Positions 25,169 to 35,799 of a stretch of DNA of 64,000 bases are shown piece after piece. Source of the DNA: Epiperipatus broadwayi. Taxonomy: Eukaryota > Onychophora > Udeonychophora > Euonychophora > Peripatidae. The stretch spans positions 950,001-1,014,000 of the forward strand of contig JAQFVV010012536.1 of the NCBI GenBank assembly GCA_028023455.1. Reading direction: 5' to 3'. The position numbers and the translations under genes are program-made. How positions within the stretch are numbered: the first letter of the stretch is position 1; each line of letters opens with the position of its first letter. The notes under the pieces are model-generated. The model was not told where the DNA came from and did no database searches. It worked only from the letters and a program-made list of their open reading frames with translations.

Positions 25169-25260
25169 CTTCCTGTTTATAAATAGGAATCTAGCTAACC
25201 TATTTTCATACCAGGCAATAGCCCATTCCATTACAATATATATATCTGCTTATAAATAAG
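25110..25260 (+). repeat. Tandem duplication of the family D right end
   Basis: The block AATCTAGCTAACCTATTTTC with CCATTACAATATATATAT and TTATAAATA occurs twice in direct order (about 77-bp spacing), so the right terminal repeat was duplicated after or during insertion. Confidence 0.7.
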
Positions 25261-25790
25261 AATGAAAGATATAAGGAGCCGGGAGTTAAAAGAGTAAATT
25301 GATTCTAATCTGGATATTTTGTCTTATATTATTTATTTATTTTTAATATATTAGTGTGTGTGTGTGGGGGGGGGGGTTATAGGTCAGGCTAGCTTTATTT
25401 TAAAAAGGCATCTGAACTGATACAATATTTCATAGCTCTTCCTGTGAGTTGAACATAAAGTCCGAATTAATCACATAGGTAAAGGATATATATATATGAA
25501 GGTGTACATAAATTATGATTATAGTGTAAATAAATTTAAAAATATAGTTTATTAACAATAAATTGAGAGAGCATATATATATATTCACCTATTCACATTT
25601 ATCCAAACAACTAAAAAAAATGGCTGGACTGTATCATTCATATATATATGCATACACTTTTGCCCATGTAGTAAAAAAATTTAAACGCTTAATGCTTAAC
25701 TTTATCTATTTATGAAATATTAATAATTCTTCATTCACATTTTAAAAACAATGTCAAATTAAAAAGATTTTATTTATTTTCATAAAATCG
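25240..25790 (+). repeat. Dispersed repeat, kin of 11.2-11.7 kb
   Basis: Shares TTATAAATAAGAATGAAAGA (25.25 kb) and CAACTTTATCTATTTATGA-type blocks (25.70-25.79 kb, here TAACTTTATCTATTTATGA) with the earlier locus. A (GT)n-(G)n tract lies at 25,356-25,377. Confidence 0.5.
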
Positions 25791-26345
25791 ATGATCATTC
25801 ATCAATCATCACAATTAAAATTTCCACTTTCATTTAAACACAGTTATGTTTCTATTATCCTTCTATTACCAAATATGTTCAGATACATATTTAAAATAAA
25901 ACATTCTGTGGCCGTCCATCGATCACTATCTGTAGATAGGATGACCTAGATGTTTTGACTCTTGTTTCTGATTACTTTACCACTGATGACTCATACCTAT
26001 TTAGTTGCATTTAATTCACAGTGTGGTATATATACAATAATTTTATTCCATATATATATAAGAATGAAAGAGAGTGTTATGTGTGTGTGTGTGTAAGAAA
26101 TAATAAAGATTTTCCATGGTGTTTTTTTTTTTTGCTTGTTTATTCTTTTGCTAATAATATATATATATATATTATTATTTGAGGAAGGATTAAATCATCT
26201 ATATACTACTACCTGTAAAAAATAATCCTAAAATCTAAATAAATTTCCGCCAGATTCAACCCATAGATCATGCAAGTTGTACTAACCCTTATCCCATAAA
26301 AACTTTTACACAAACAAACATATATATATAAATTACGCAGAGACT

Positions 26346-26605
26346 AAACTCTCCATACAGTAGCCACTCACTGCAAGCCAGAGTAATCAATGAAAATGTC
26401 TATCTAGTGCCTACTCATCCAATATACCCAGACTAGTTTCTAGCTTGTGGCTTTCATCAGTGAGAAGTCTTACATCTGAGAGCACTTCACCTAGATCTTA
26501 GGATCTAATGCAACTATCCAAACACAAGCTAGAAAATAGTCTGGGGATATTGGATGAGTGGACACTAGATAGGAATTTTATGCACAAACTTTGTTGGATC
26601 TATTG
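26346..26605. mobile_element. Family B foldback
   Basis: The left part (26,346-26,519) is family B in minus orientation: CTCCATACAGTAGCCACTCA, ATCTAGTGCCTACTCATCC, GACTAGTTTCTAGCTTGTGG, GATCTTAGGATCTAATGCAA. It turns directly into a plus-oriented partial copy (26,520-26,605) starting ACACAAGCTAGAAAATAGTC and continuing GGATGAGTGGACACTAGATA. One arm is therefore about twice as long as the other. Confidence 0.75.
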
Positions 26606-26970
26606 TCTGTGTAAACAGCTTGTGTAAGCATAAAGAATGGCGATCATGTAATGTTTCGTGGTTATATATAAATTACATGAGTCATTTTTATTAAATATCG
26701 TTTTAATTTTGCAAAGTCTTTTTTTTTTAAAAATTGTTTTATTTTAAAATGTATTGATATAGCTGTAAAATAAACAATTGTAACACAATGACATCTTTCT
26801 CATTTAGTTATTAAAATTAAAATTTAAAATATTTAATTTTTTTTTAAAATTAAATATCGTAGAATAAAATTCTCAATAAACGTAAACGAATTTTACAAAG
26901 TGGTCAAAGGAATTTTTCTCTACATTGAATGTAAACTGCATTTTCTTAACTCAATTAATAATAAATGGTC

Positions 26971-27089
26971 AAGCATTGGTGGTCGAGAGGTCAGCACAGC
27001 CGCTTTACAAGCAGTTGTCCCGGGTTAGCGGGTTCGCTTCCCGGCCGATGCTATGACACATGAAAAAAAAAAATAATAATAATAATAAA
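26971..27089 (+). mobile_element. tRNA-derived SINE copy 2 (best preserved)
   Basis: The head at 26,971-27,053 folds as a tRNA-like unit: A box TGGTCGAGAGG near 26,979, B box GGTTCGCTTCC near 27,031, and CCGGGTTAGCGGG/CCCGGCC pairing. It ends CCGATGCTATGACACATG and an A/AAT tail. Flanking AATAATAAATG strings at 26,957-26,967 and 27,081-27,091 may be a target duplication, though the tail also contains AAT units. Too divergent at the 3' side to be a working tRNA. Confidence 0.85.
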
Positions 27090-27099
27090 TGCATAATTT

Positions 27100-27765
27100 T
27101 ATTAATAATAAAACCATTGTTTTTTTTTATTAACATGAAACGTAAACTTGTTTTCTCAACAGCAACACTTTCAGACTTTTTTAAAAAAATAATACCTATA
27201 TTGTAAATTGTTTTAAAAATGTTGATAGTCGATTTATATAAAAATATAACTATTACATAAATCGTAGAAGATATTGAATAAAGCTTTTATAAAATAACAA
27301 TTTTTAAAAAGTTGATTTTTATTTGATTAGTAAACTACGGAAATATTTTGAAATTGATATATAAATAAATTGATTGTTCCGATGTTTAAGGAAATGTTTA
27401 AGGAAATTTTAAAATAAAAGTGTTTCAATCGCTGTTAATGGATTAACTTTGAGAAAAGTCAGTTGAGATATATAGAAGGGAGTGAACTTAAAAAAATCGA
27501 TAGATAAATTAAGAATATAATTGATAAGTTAAGAATCATACATAATAGAAACATTTTTTAAATATATATTTATTTTTTGTGCGATGCTTTACTAAATTAT
27601 AACTTAAAAAAATAAAGTAAAAATAGATTTTTAGAATAATAAATACTCTTATTGATTCAAAGCAAATAAATGATGAGAAATTAAAATTTGAATAAATTGG
27701 AATAAGCAAATTTGTAGCTCATTATTATATATTGCGTTCAAATTTATCCACGTAATGATATTTGA
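27100..27765. other. AT-rich stretch, no feature seen
   Basis: No supported frame or repeat. Confidence 0.5.
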
Positions 27766-27766
27766 T

Positions 27767-27990
27767 TGAAAGTCGGGTGCTGCGAATATCAAATAAATAG
27801 TGTCACATCAAAAGTATCCCCTGCTGCTTTATACGGTCATCAAAATCTAGAGATTATTTCCATTCAATGACAAAAAATCGGGTGCGGTGAATATTAATTA
27901 AGCAGTGTCCCACCAAAACTACCTCTTGCTGTCTTGTAAATAGAATATTGGATCATCAGGGGCTAGAGATTATTTCAATACAAACAATCT
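27767..27990 (+). repeat. Diverged tandem pair, unit about 115 bp
   Basis: Two direct units share TCGGGTGC, TAGTGTC/AGCAGTGTC, CCTGCTGC/CTTGCTGT, and CTAGAGATTATTTC. Divergence is substantial. A short similar string is present near 7705. Confidence 0.6.
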
Positions 27991-28574
27991 TTACTTTATT
28001 TTCCTTCTTCAGTCACTTTAGTATAGAATCCAGATGAAATGAACTTCTTGCCATATTGGTGATCATGCCCCTCTACTAACTATGACATTGGGGTTATGTA
28101 CTTGTGCAATCATATTTTCATTTTTATAACCACATGCAGAATTTTTGTTCCCCCTTTTTTAATTTTTCTTTTTTTCTTAGCTCAAGCCATTGACAATTAA
28201 AAAACAATGGCAGAAATAGTCTTAATAAACTGTCAATTCTTGTGATCTACTTTACTCAAGACAGTTCAATTACTAATGAGTTAGTTTGGAACTGGGTTTG
28301 AGACAGAAGTTTCAACTGGCAAAGATTGCATTAGGAAGCCCTAATAAGAAATTCCTTTGACTATCATGGACGTAGAAGGGATCTAGAAAATATGATCTAA
28401 AAATGGTTGTTTCACAGTCTGACTAGGTTGTCATAACTTGCTGATTACTTATTATTGCAATAGAAATAATAATATTAGCAGCAGTAGTAATAAAGCAGAA
28501 AGCAGTGATGTTAGTTGTAAATGTTATGAAGCTATTTTCCCCATAATTATAGGTACATGAAATATGTGAACTTT

Positions 28575-28700
28575 ATATATATAGCTCACAAATAAACTCT
28601 TAACAAGCTTTGAAGAATATCTCCAACTCTAGACCGGTTTCTGCTACTGGCTTCCTCAGTGAAGTTCTAGGACATTCAAGCCTTAGATTACTTGATAAAA
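28575..28700 (+). mobile_element. Family A fragment
   Basis: Contains CTCTTAACAAGCTTTGAAGA, CTCTAGACCGGTTTCTGC, CTTCCTCAGTGAAG and ACATTCAAGCCTTAGAT in the family A order. It lies just upstream of the LINE endonuclease remnant. Confidence 0.7.
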
Positions 28701-28739
28701 AATCTCTTACAGACTAGAGTAATTGTGTCATTGGTGATA

Positions 28740-29334
28740 AAATGCTGACAAGATTAAAGATCAATATGGCGGTTTTCGAGGCATTTTTCCCTAAAGAAAG
28801 TAAATTTAATAGAATAAGTGGACGATTGGATTTTCTCTTGGAAGGAAAGATCAGTCAATGAAAGAAGAATATATGATGTTGGATTTGCTGCAAACTCACA
28901 TCGATTATCTTTTTTAAAAAAAATTCCCCTTGCATTAATAAAAGATTAATGGTCTTAAAACTTGTCTTGCAGTATGGTACCATTGCTGGTTTAATTACAG
29001 CATGAACAGTGTGTGTTCCAATATTAGATTCAGAGAACTAAAAGAAAGAAAGTTTTATTTTATGCTGGATACCATTATTTACAACAATACCATTAAAAAA
29101 GTGATAATTTTCTACCTGGAGACTTAAACGCACATGTTGATGTGCCTGGTAGATTTTGGCAAAAGTTGTTGAAAATAACAGTACTGATGTTATAAATCCA
29201 AATAAACTGTTGTTATTGAATTTTTGCACAACATAGGATTGATTATCATAAACACTTTATTTAGACAGAAAAATTATTATAAAAGAACAAGGATGTATCC
29301 TCCTCAAATCCATGGATCTTAATAGATTATTATA
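28740..29334 (+). pseudogene. LINE APE endonuclease remnant, 5' part
   Basis: Plus strand, broken frames. Recognisable in order: ISGRLDFLLEGK-type residues (aligned with the F-W-G/K-G-R region), VNERRIYDVGFAANSHRL near 28.87 kb, a hydrophobic LMVLKLVLQYG strand, then PGDLNAHVDVPGRFWQKL (the GDFNA-type catalytic motif of APE endonucleases) near 29.11 kb, LLLLNFCTT, and LFRQKNYYKRTRMYP in another frame, ending LIDYYIIV at 29,334. The pattern fits the RTE/CFDP2-like endonuclease family. In an active element it nicks target DNA. The hAT at 29,343 cuts it directly after IIV, and the domain resumes at 31,213. Confidence 0.85.
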
Positions 29335-29342
29335 TTATAGTT
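29335..29342. repeat. hAT target-site duplication, left
   Basis: TTATAGTT, identical to 31,155-31,162 on the other side of the hAT. Eight bases is the hAT hallmark length. Confidence 0.85.
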
Positions 29343-29587
29343 CAGCGTTTCCCAGCCTTTTTTGGCTTGCTTACCACTTGGTAGTACATCATGCTAAATT
29401 ATACCACTTCGTAAAAATGATTGTATTTCGTGAAATTTGTTATTGCGAGTGTGTTATTTTATTTGCATTATAAATATTATAGGGTGACCATATATGTATT
29501 CACATCTCATAATGAGACAAATTACATTGAAACACACCTAAAAGTCACGCCAGATTATAAACTCACTGAAATTATAAACTCATTATA

Positions 29588-29760
29588 ATAATATTAAATC
29601 GTGCTTTCACACTGCCAACGTAAAGCTATAACAACAAATTGAACTGGCTATGAATATGAGAAGTACATCTTCTTGAAAGCGCTTAGCCATTCAATTTAGT
29701 TTTTAATTTGTTGTTATAGCTTTACGTTGGAAGTGTGAAAGCACGATTTATTATTATACT
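29588..29760. mobile_element. Foldback inside the hAT
   Basis: Arms of about 53 bp contain AAATCGTGCTTTCACACT and ACGTAAAGCTATAACAACAA, nearly identical between arms. The loop contains TGGCTATGAATATG and AAGCGCTTAGCC, as in the foldback at 16.7-17.1 kb. Confidence 0.8.
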
Positions 29761-29980
29761 GGACAAACGTAAAGTATAAATATACAGGTTATAAACTCAT
29801 TGTAACATATTTATATGTTTGTGTTTGTTCAAAGTTTCATATTTTTTCCAAAATAATTTATTAAAGATTATATTATTACATTAAAGGTTATTTGATACAT
29901 ATTTTGTTCAAAGTGTTTTCTCATTCCTTCATTTGGTTTTCCCGAATTTGAGTCTGTTTTCTCTTTTTCGGATCATCTTA

Positions 29981-30259
29981 CTATTGGTTGGGCCATGGAG
30001 AGGATAAATCCAGCATGTCCCAAGTCATGGTAAAAATAACCTCAGGGGTTATCAGGCTATCTCTTGTTCTTGTTTTCTTTATATTGTTCAGCATGAAGTT
30101 AATAGGATTAAAATTTTGATGATTAAGTACTAGCTTACATCTAGTAATCCACAATAGATAATCAAGAATTAATGAGAGTCTAATTTCTGGGTATGATCCT
30201 TTTCTGATACTTTCTTTCAAATTAAATAATTTAGATTGATCTGCCTTGATCCGACTCAT
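29981..30259 (-). other. 92-codon open frame in the hAT 3' part
   Basis: Opens with ATG and ends PWPNQ. I see no domain. It follows the transposase stop on the same strand, so it may be 3' UTR of the element or a chance frame. Confidence 0.2.
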
Positions 30260-30380
30260 TATTTATCTACTATTTTATCATATTTCGTTTACTAATAAAT
30301 GGTTTTAATAAAAACACAAAATTATAAAAAACCAATTAATATATTTTCTTATCATAATCAAATATGTTTATAAAATAAAT

Positions 30381-30911
30381 TTAATGAGATTTTTGTGCTT
30401 GTTTCGAACAACATAATTTTTTGAAATTTGGTTCAAAAGATGCGAGGTATACCCTTAAGTCTACAGCTGCGTTCAATCTGTTTCGATACTTATTTTTTTT
30501 AAAAATATATGAAGAAAAAGCTCTTCCTACTAATTCCGTACTAGTAAACGGTAATAATAATTTAAGAGCTTTCTCAGAAAGTTGTTCATATTCTTTAATG
30601 TTTAACCAAAAATTAATTAGATTGTGTCGTTTGAATTCTACTTGTAAAGTTCTGTCACATGATAATTCTATTAAATTTTCTTTATCCTTTATTGATAATG
30701 ATGTAGCTTTTTCTAAATTTTCTGCATAGAAGGGGTTTGAAATCCAATTATCATTTGTGTTTTCGGGTTTTGGAAAATATTCCATGAAAGACAATTTTAA
30801 TCCTGTTAAATGTGCTATTATATTTTCTAGTATATCTTGAGACAGACTAACCTTATTTTCAAACAAAAAAAATATGTACAGTTTCGAATACTTCCAGTTG
30901 ATTGTTTTCAT
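30381..30911 (-). pseudogene. hAT transposase C-terminal fragment (ZBED5-like)
   Basis: 176 codons without a stop on the minus strand. Residues about 50-70 (MEYFPKPENTNDNWISNPF) and 75-95 (LSIKDKENLIELSCDRTL) match the region before the dimerisation domain. FWLNIKEYEQLSEKALKLLL with PFTSTELVGRAFSSYIFKK and RNRLNAAVDLRVYLASF form the hAT C-terminal dimerisation domain, and the end KQAQKSH is typical of ZBED5/SCAND3-like hATs. The BED finger and catalytic core are absent, because only about 240 bp separate the first Met from the element end. The family protein is about 600 residues. The codons just upstream of the Met are open to a TGA, so the Met is not a true start. It cannot catalyse transposition. 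Confidence 0.9.
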
Positions 30912-31154
30912 ATTACTGTTTCCAAAAATCTTATTTCTTAATCATACTTTCAATTTTATCCTAACATTAAAGATCGTTATCTACTGTACATATTAACAAC
31001 TTTACTGTATAATATTATTAATTAAAATAATTTTTATGTATTATAGTAAAAAAACGTTTCTATGATATTTTTATGATTTAATTTTTTTTTTATGTCCGCC
31101 ATTATTGATTGTTTTTCGTGTACCACGGTACGCGTACCACAGGTTGGGAAACAC

Positions 31155-31162
31155 TTATAGTT
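31155..31162. repeat. hAT target-site duplication, right
   Basis: TTATAGTT. A third TTATAGTT lies at 31,205-31,212, separated by 42 bp of family B end sequence. Confidence 0.85.
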
Positions 31163-31204
31163 AAAACAGGCAAAACTCTCTATACCGTATTGCCAATATA
31201 CACA
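31163..31204 (-). mobile_element. Family B end fragment (42 bp)
   Basis: AAAACAGGCAAAACTCTC and CCGTATTGCC match the end of family B copies. It sits between two TTATAGTT copies, so it also looks like an insertion at the same target. Confidence 0.6.
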
Positions 31205-31212
31205 TTATAGTT

Positions 31213-31320
31213 AGAAACCAGAATACAAGAGATGTTCATAACGCAGTATTTACAAGTGCAGATCGATAGAGATCATAGATTAATATATCTAAGAAAGCAA
31301 TTAAACATTTCAACATGTTT
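31213..31320 (+). pseudogene. LINE APE endonuclease remnant, 3' part
   Basis: Resumes the endonuclease after the hAT: RNQNTRDVHNAVFTSAD, then, after a frameshift, DHRLIYLRKQLNIST. The DHRL block is the terminal His motif of APE endonucleases (S/T-DH). Together with 29,334 it gives an uninterrupted IIV-RNQ joint when the inserted DNA and duplicated targets are ignored. Confidence 0.8.
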
Positions 31321-31329
31321 ATATATTTG

Positions 31330-34300
31330 TATAGCTCACAGACAGTTTAACTAATTATTTAACTTTAGAGGCAAATGCTAGCAATCTGAAAACATGATAT
31401 TTTTTTCTCCATTACTATTTTTCTATGGAGACTTGTTAACAAAAATCTATGTCCCACAGTAGGCTATTTAGAGGTTGTTTTGCGTTTTTCCCCTATATAT
31501 TCTGTCTAATATTCTAAATTACCATAAAATGAATGCGCCCAATAATGATATTAATTAATAAATATTACATTTTTAGATGTTAAATAAGTAAATATACCAT
31601 AAATCTTAAGCACATAGTTTGAAACCTTTTACTGACATGACATGGATAGAATGAAAATATATGATTTATTTATTTTTACAAGACAAAGCGAATTTACTAA
31701 AATAAAAAAGCAAATGCTTGTAAATAACTAACTACATTTATATAAAGATTATATGAGTCGAATAATTTATAGAAACAGTATATATTAAATAATCAATTTA
31801 AAATATCTATAAATTATTCGGCCCATATCCGTTAATATTATTGTTACTAGAAGAGCTATCTTAAAATGCTTAGCGGTAAATCACAATTCAAATTGTACAT
31901 CCTTTGAAAACGTTAAAAGGAAAGCAATGTATATACGTATTATGGCTATATTATTAATGGAGATAGATAGACATTAACAATCTGATTAAAACAAACTTTA
32001 TTGAACTATAATGATAATTAAAATAAATTGTTTTAATGTAGTAGTTATGGCAACATAATTTTAAACATCTTGAATTTATAAAATAGTTTTAGAAATTTAA
32101 ATTCTTACATGCAATACGCCATCTTTAAGTAATACCAGTGTCAAATATCCATCTCATTTCGTACTATCCAAGTAAAACAAACGTTAAATGCTTTAAAATA
32201 TTTATATAAAATATGTAATATTTAATAATTTAAGCGTTTTTAATTAGAAACTATTTTAAATAATTTTATTAATAAAAATAAAACTAGTATGGATAAGAGT
32301 AAACTTTTTAATAAAAGAGAAGTATAAATAGTTACCACTCCATATGTATGCTTTATTTGGTCCAAACAAACTCTGTGACAAATATAAATAAGACAGTTTA
32401 CTATCCTCTATTGTATTTGTTCGTATTAGTTTTTATTAATATCTGACTAAAAATATTCTACAGTCATAATCCTTTAAAATCTAAATGGAGTATTATATGA
32501 TAACTTGTTAAATGTATTGAGTATTATTAATAAACAATCAATTAAATAAAAGAACCGAAAGGTAAGTATCCTTTAAATATTATTTTTGTTAAACTCTTTT
32601 TTTTTTTTTTTAGCAATATAAGTAAATTGGGGGTCATTTATCTTTTTTGCATGTGCACGAGACGGAATGAATGACTAAAGGGGCTTGAAAGTCTAGATTC
32701 AAATTCCATCTAATTACATCTAGTTTAAAAGTATGTATAATATACTTTCTTTTTTTATTTCTTTTTTTTCGAAACAGTATATATAATATACTTGTATTTA
32801 AATATTACAATATAAAGCAAAGTGTTTAGCAGATTGGTTATTTTAAAAATAAAAAAAAATGTAAAAAAAAAATCTCTTTTCAAAAAAAAAAAAAAAACAT
32901 GCGTATGTGTGTATCTCATTATTTATCAATTAACAGGTTGAGTATATTAATAAGAAACAATTTCCTTTTCTTTTGCATATTCAATGTTAATGGATTAATG
33001 ATATAACTGAAACATATCTAAACATTATGCCTGAAAACTTAGTTAAATTTAAGCCAAGTTAACATTAAATTTGCCAGTTAAAAATGAAATAAAATTAAAA
33101 AATTACTCCAGCACTCTCAGCTGACAATTTGCAAACGTAATGAGTTATTGCCTTCGTCTTTTCATTTCCTTTGTAAAAGTATGCAATTCAATTTTATAGT
33201 AATATAAAATTTTCATAAGAAAACTTAGTAAAACAGTTGTTTTTATTAATAAATAACTAAAAACATACTTTTTTTAATAAATGTTAAATGAATTAGGCTC
33301 AACATATATCACTCGCAAGACAATTGAAAAGTATGTAAGCTTCCAGCGATAGCACTCTATGTTTCTCATCTCCATATCATTACATCAAATTTTTTTATTT
33401 TATTCATTTATTCCATATTCATTTTCAAAAAAAAAAAAAAAAGGTGAGTTCTTATCTTCCCACAAGATTACATAACTCCGATTTGATGTAGAAATAGATT
33501 CTCTCAATACATCTCTTTTTAAAAAAGGAATTGTTCGCATCAGTTAGTTATGTGAAAATGTATAACAAAATTTTCAAATTTCTACATTAAATGTTTATCA
33601 AAATTTGAACAAAATAGAATTTTTATAGAGCAGTCAATTTTAACTATCATCTGTTTTTGAGAAGTAAAAAGGGGAGAAATTAGTTTAAGATTTTATTGTG
33701 AATTTTTTACCGTTTATTAAATTTAAATGTATTTTTACTTAGTTATTTTTTAACGCAATGCAACTACTTATTAATATTATAAATTAAACTTCTTAAATAT
33801 TTCTCTTATTATTTAACAATTTATACAGAAAATAATGAAATTTTAATAACAATACATTAATTCATATTTATTTTATTTTTATTAAATTATTTTTTGAAAA
33901 CGTATTTGCTAGAAAGTTACGTTTAAATTAAATTAAAATTACATTTAATTTAATTTTTAATAGACATAACTGCATGTTTGTATTTAAATGATTGTGTCCT
34001 TTTTCAAAAATTTTCTGAATACAAACTGAACTTTGAATCCAGTTTTCCGGATTAATGGAAGTTTATCTGTATATCAATGCGTTAAATATATATTTAAAAA
34101 AAAAACATAAATATTTTTAAAAGTGTTATAATAAAACTTAATATACTGCTTAAATGTTTTCTAATAGAATTGCAAACATTTTAAAATAGGCTGCATGACA
34201 ATAATAGTATTATTATAATGTCCAAAAAAAAACTTAATATATATATGTCCAGATGGTAAATTGTAATTAACATATTAATATAAAAGTGTTTAACGATTTA

Positions 34301-34335
34301 AATACAAGTATATTTTATACACCTGGAGTCCTGAT
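31330..34335. other. 3-kb AT-rich stretch, almost featureless
   Basis: No frame with a domain. A small inverted pair (TATGAGTCGAATAATTTATAG near 31,753 and its near complement at 31,806-31,826) and a possible tRNA-like B box (AGATTCAAATTCC near 32,696) are the only marks. Homopolymer A runs are at 32,880 and 33,430. Confidence 0.45.
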
Positions 34336-34338
34336 TTA

Positions 34339-34608
34339 ATATAGGGGATTTGAACACAGATTTTCAAGCTACCTTCCGCCATCCATTCTATCTCATACAG
34401 CCAATATGCATGATCAAATGATCACCAATACATGCATTTCATGCTGAACCACCACTCATCAGTTGGTTCAGATCACCATCTTTCACACATTTATATAATG
34501 AGTGTTTCGTTTATATTAAGATAGCAAATCTTCATGCAGTCCTGGTTGTATGAGATAGAATAAATGGCTGAAGGCAGCTTGAAAGTCTGTGTTCATATCC
34601 CCTATATA
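34339..34608. mobile_element. Family C element with 65-bp terminal inverted repeats
   Basis: Ends ATATAGGGGATTTGAACACA on the left, with the complement on the right (TGTGTTCATATCCCCTATAT). The interior includes CCACTCATCAGTTGG and TTTATATTAAGATAGCAAAT, shared with family C copies at 42.9, 46.8 and 51.3 kb. No coding sequence. Confidence 0.8.
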
Positions 34609-34639
34609 TAAAAGTGTTTAGTAATATATATATATATAA

Positions 34640-34815
34640 TGAAAACAATCACTAAGTGAAAAAATATATAAATAGATCGTCTAAAGAGTAATGCTATTCT
34701 AATAAACGAGATACACTCCCTCTAATTATCCGATAATACTATAATAAGATTACTGCCCTGAACAATTACAAAAGGAGGTGCGAAAACAAACCAATCTAAT
34801 TATTTATTATGAATT
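34640..34815 (+). mobile_element. Foldback family J, single-armed copy
   Basis: Shares AATAGATCGTCTAAAGAG, AATGCTATTCTAATAAA and CCCTCTAA..ATCCGA with the left arm of the larger copy starting at 34,938. Its end (AAACCAATCTAATTATTTAT) is complementary to the loop side of that copy. Confidence 0.65.
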
Positions 34816-34937
34816 GTTAATTAACATTGATTTTTATATAACAAAGCAAATATATATATATATTATTTTTTTAAAGTTTGTAATAAACTTTTAAATGATA
34901 AATATGAAATGAAGACAATCATTAAATGAAAACATAT

Positions 34938-35797
34938 AACGTTAAATAGATCGTCTAAAGAGCAATGCTATTCTAATAAATGAGTCGCATTCCCTCTAAC
35001 CATCCGACAATACAGATGGCAGTTACCTTCAAATTGGTTCTCTTTTATATATTAAGAAGAATGTCCTGAACAATAAATAAATCACAATAAATAATTAGAT
35101 TGGTTTATTTTCACATCTCCTTCTATAGGTGTTCAGGACAAACTTTTTAATATATAAAAAAGAACCAATTTGAAAATTGCTGCCATTTTCTTATTACAAT
35201 ATTGTCGGGTGACTAAAAAGAGTATGTCTCATTTATTAGAAAAACATTACTCTTTAGACCAGCGTTTCTCAATCTTTGGGTCGCGAATATTCACCAAGAA
35301 ATAAAAACATAAATATCTGACAGCAAAAATCTTTTTACATTTTAAGAATTTTTTTTTACAGTAACTTCAAACAATATATAAATCGAACTGATACATCAAA
35401 GTAGACTATTTTTTAAATTTTTCGTACGCAACTTAAATAAAATTCTGTATAATTCATTTTTGTAATTTTTGCTTGTATTTCGTGTATAAATAAAACCTTA
35501 TTTGAAAAGAAAACACTTTTTTTTTGGTAGTTAACAAAATGTGTTAAGCTTTTAAATTAAAAAATACGTTTAACGTTAACATCAACTTTTAACTTACAAA
35601 TTATTTGTTCGTTATAAATATTATCAAATTGATCCGAAAATATACATATACAGTACCATGCTGATGTAATATTTCTTTTATTTTATATTATAATTTATAT
35701 AATAAGCATTTGTGTCGCAGAACTATTTCAATGAAGTCTATTGGGTCACGCGGCAAAAAGGTTGAGAAACAAGGCTTTAGACGATCTATTTAACATT
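34938..35797. mobile_element. Foldback family J, split by a hAT MITE
   Basis: Arms of about 150 bp start GTTAAATAGATCGTC and meet at about 35,080-35,110. The inner blocks are GTCCTGAAC/GTTCAGGAC and AACCAATTTGAA-type strings. The right arm is cut at CTTTAGAC by the 515-bp insert at 35,260-35,774 and ends GATCTATTTAAC. Arms are moderately diverged. Confidence 0.8.
35260..35774. mobile_element. hAT MITE, 515 bp
   Basis: Left end CAGCGTTTCTCAATCTTTGG. The complement of the right end is CCTTGTTTCTCAACCTTTTT. Flanking CTTTAGAC at 35,252-35,259 and 35,775-35,782 is a perfect 8-bp target duplication. The interior is AT-rich and non-coding. Ends differ from those of the 29.3-kb hAT but are of the same type. 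Confidence 0.88.
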
Positions 35798-35799
35798 AT

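Larger units (their letters stand above)
29343..31154 (-). mobile_element. hAT DNA transposon, internally deleted
   Basis: The left end CAGCGTTTCCCAGCC and the complement of the right end (GTGTTTCCCAACC) are hAT-type terminal repeats, and perfect 8-bp duplications flank them. At 1.8 kb it is short for an autonomous copy of this family. The minus strand keeps only the C-terminal part of a ZBED-like transposase. A 173-bp foldback sits inside at 29,588-29,760. The right end lacks the last terminal bases. It inserted in a LINE endonuclease. Confidence 0.9.

Noticed and set aside
26971-27053. A functional tRNA gene
   Set aside because: The unit recurs four times with a shared non-tRNA tail and target duplications, so it is a SINE head. 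Stem pairing is also imperfect.
30421-30729. Plus-strand 102-codon frame
   Set aside because: It is the antisense of the recognisable hAT transposase fragment.
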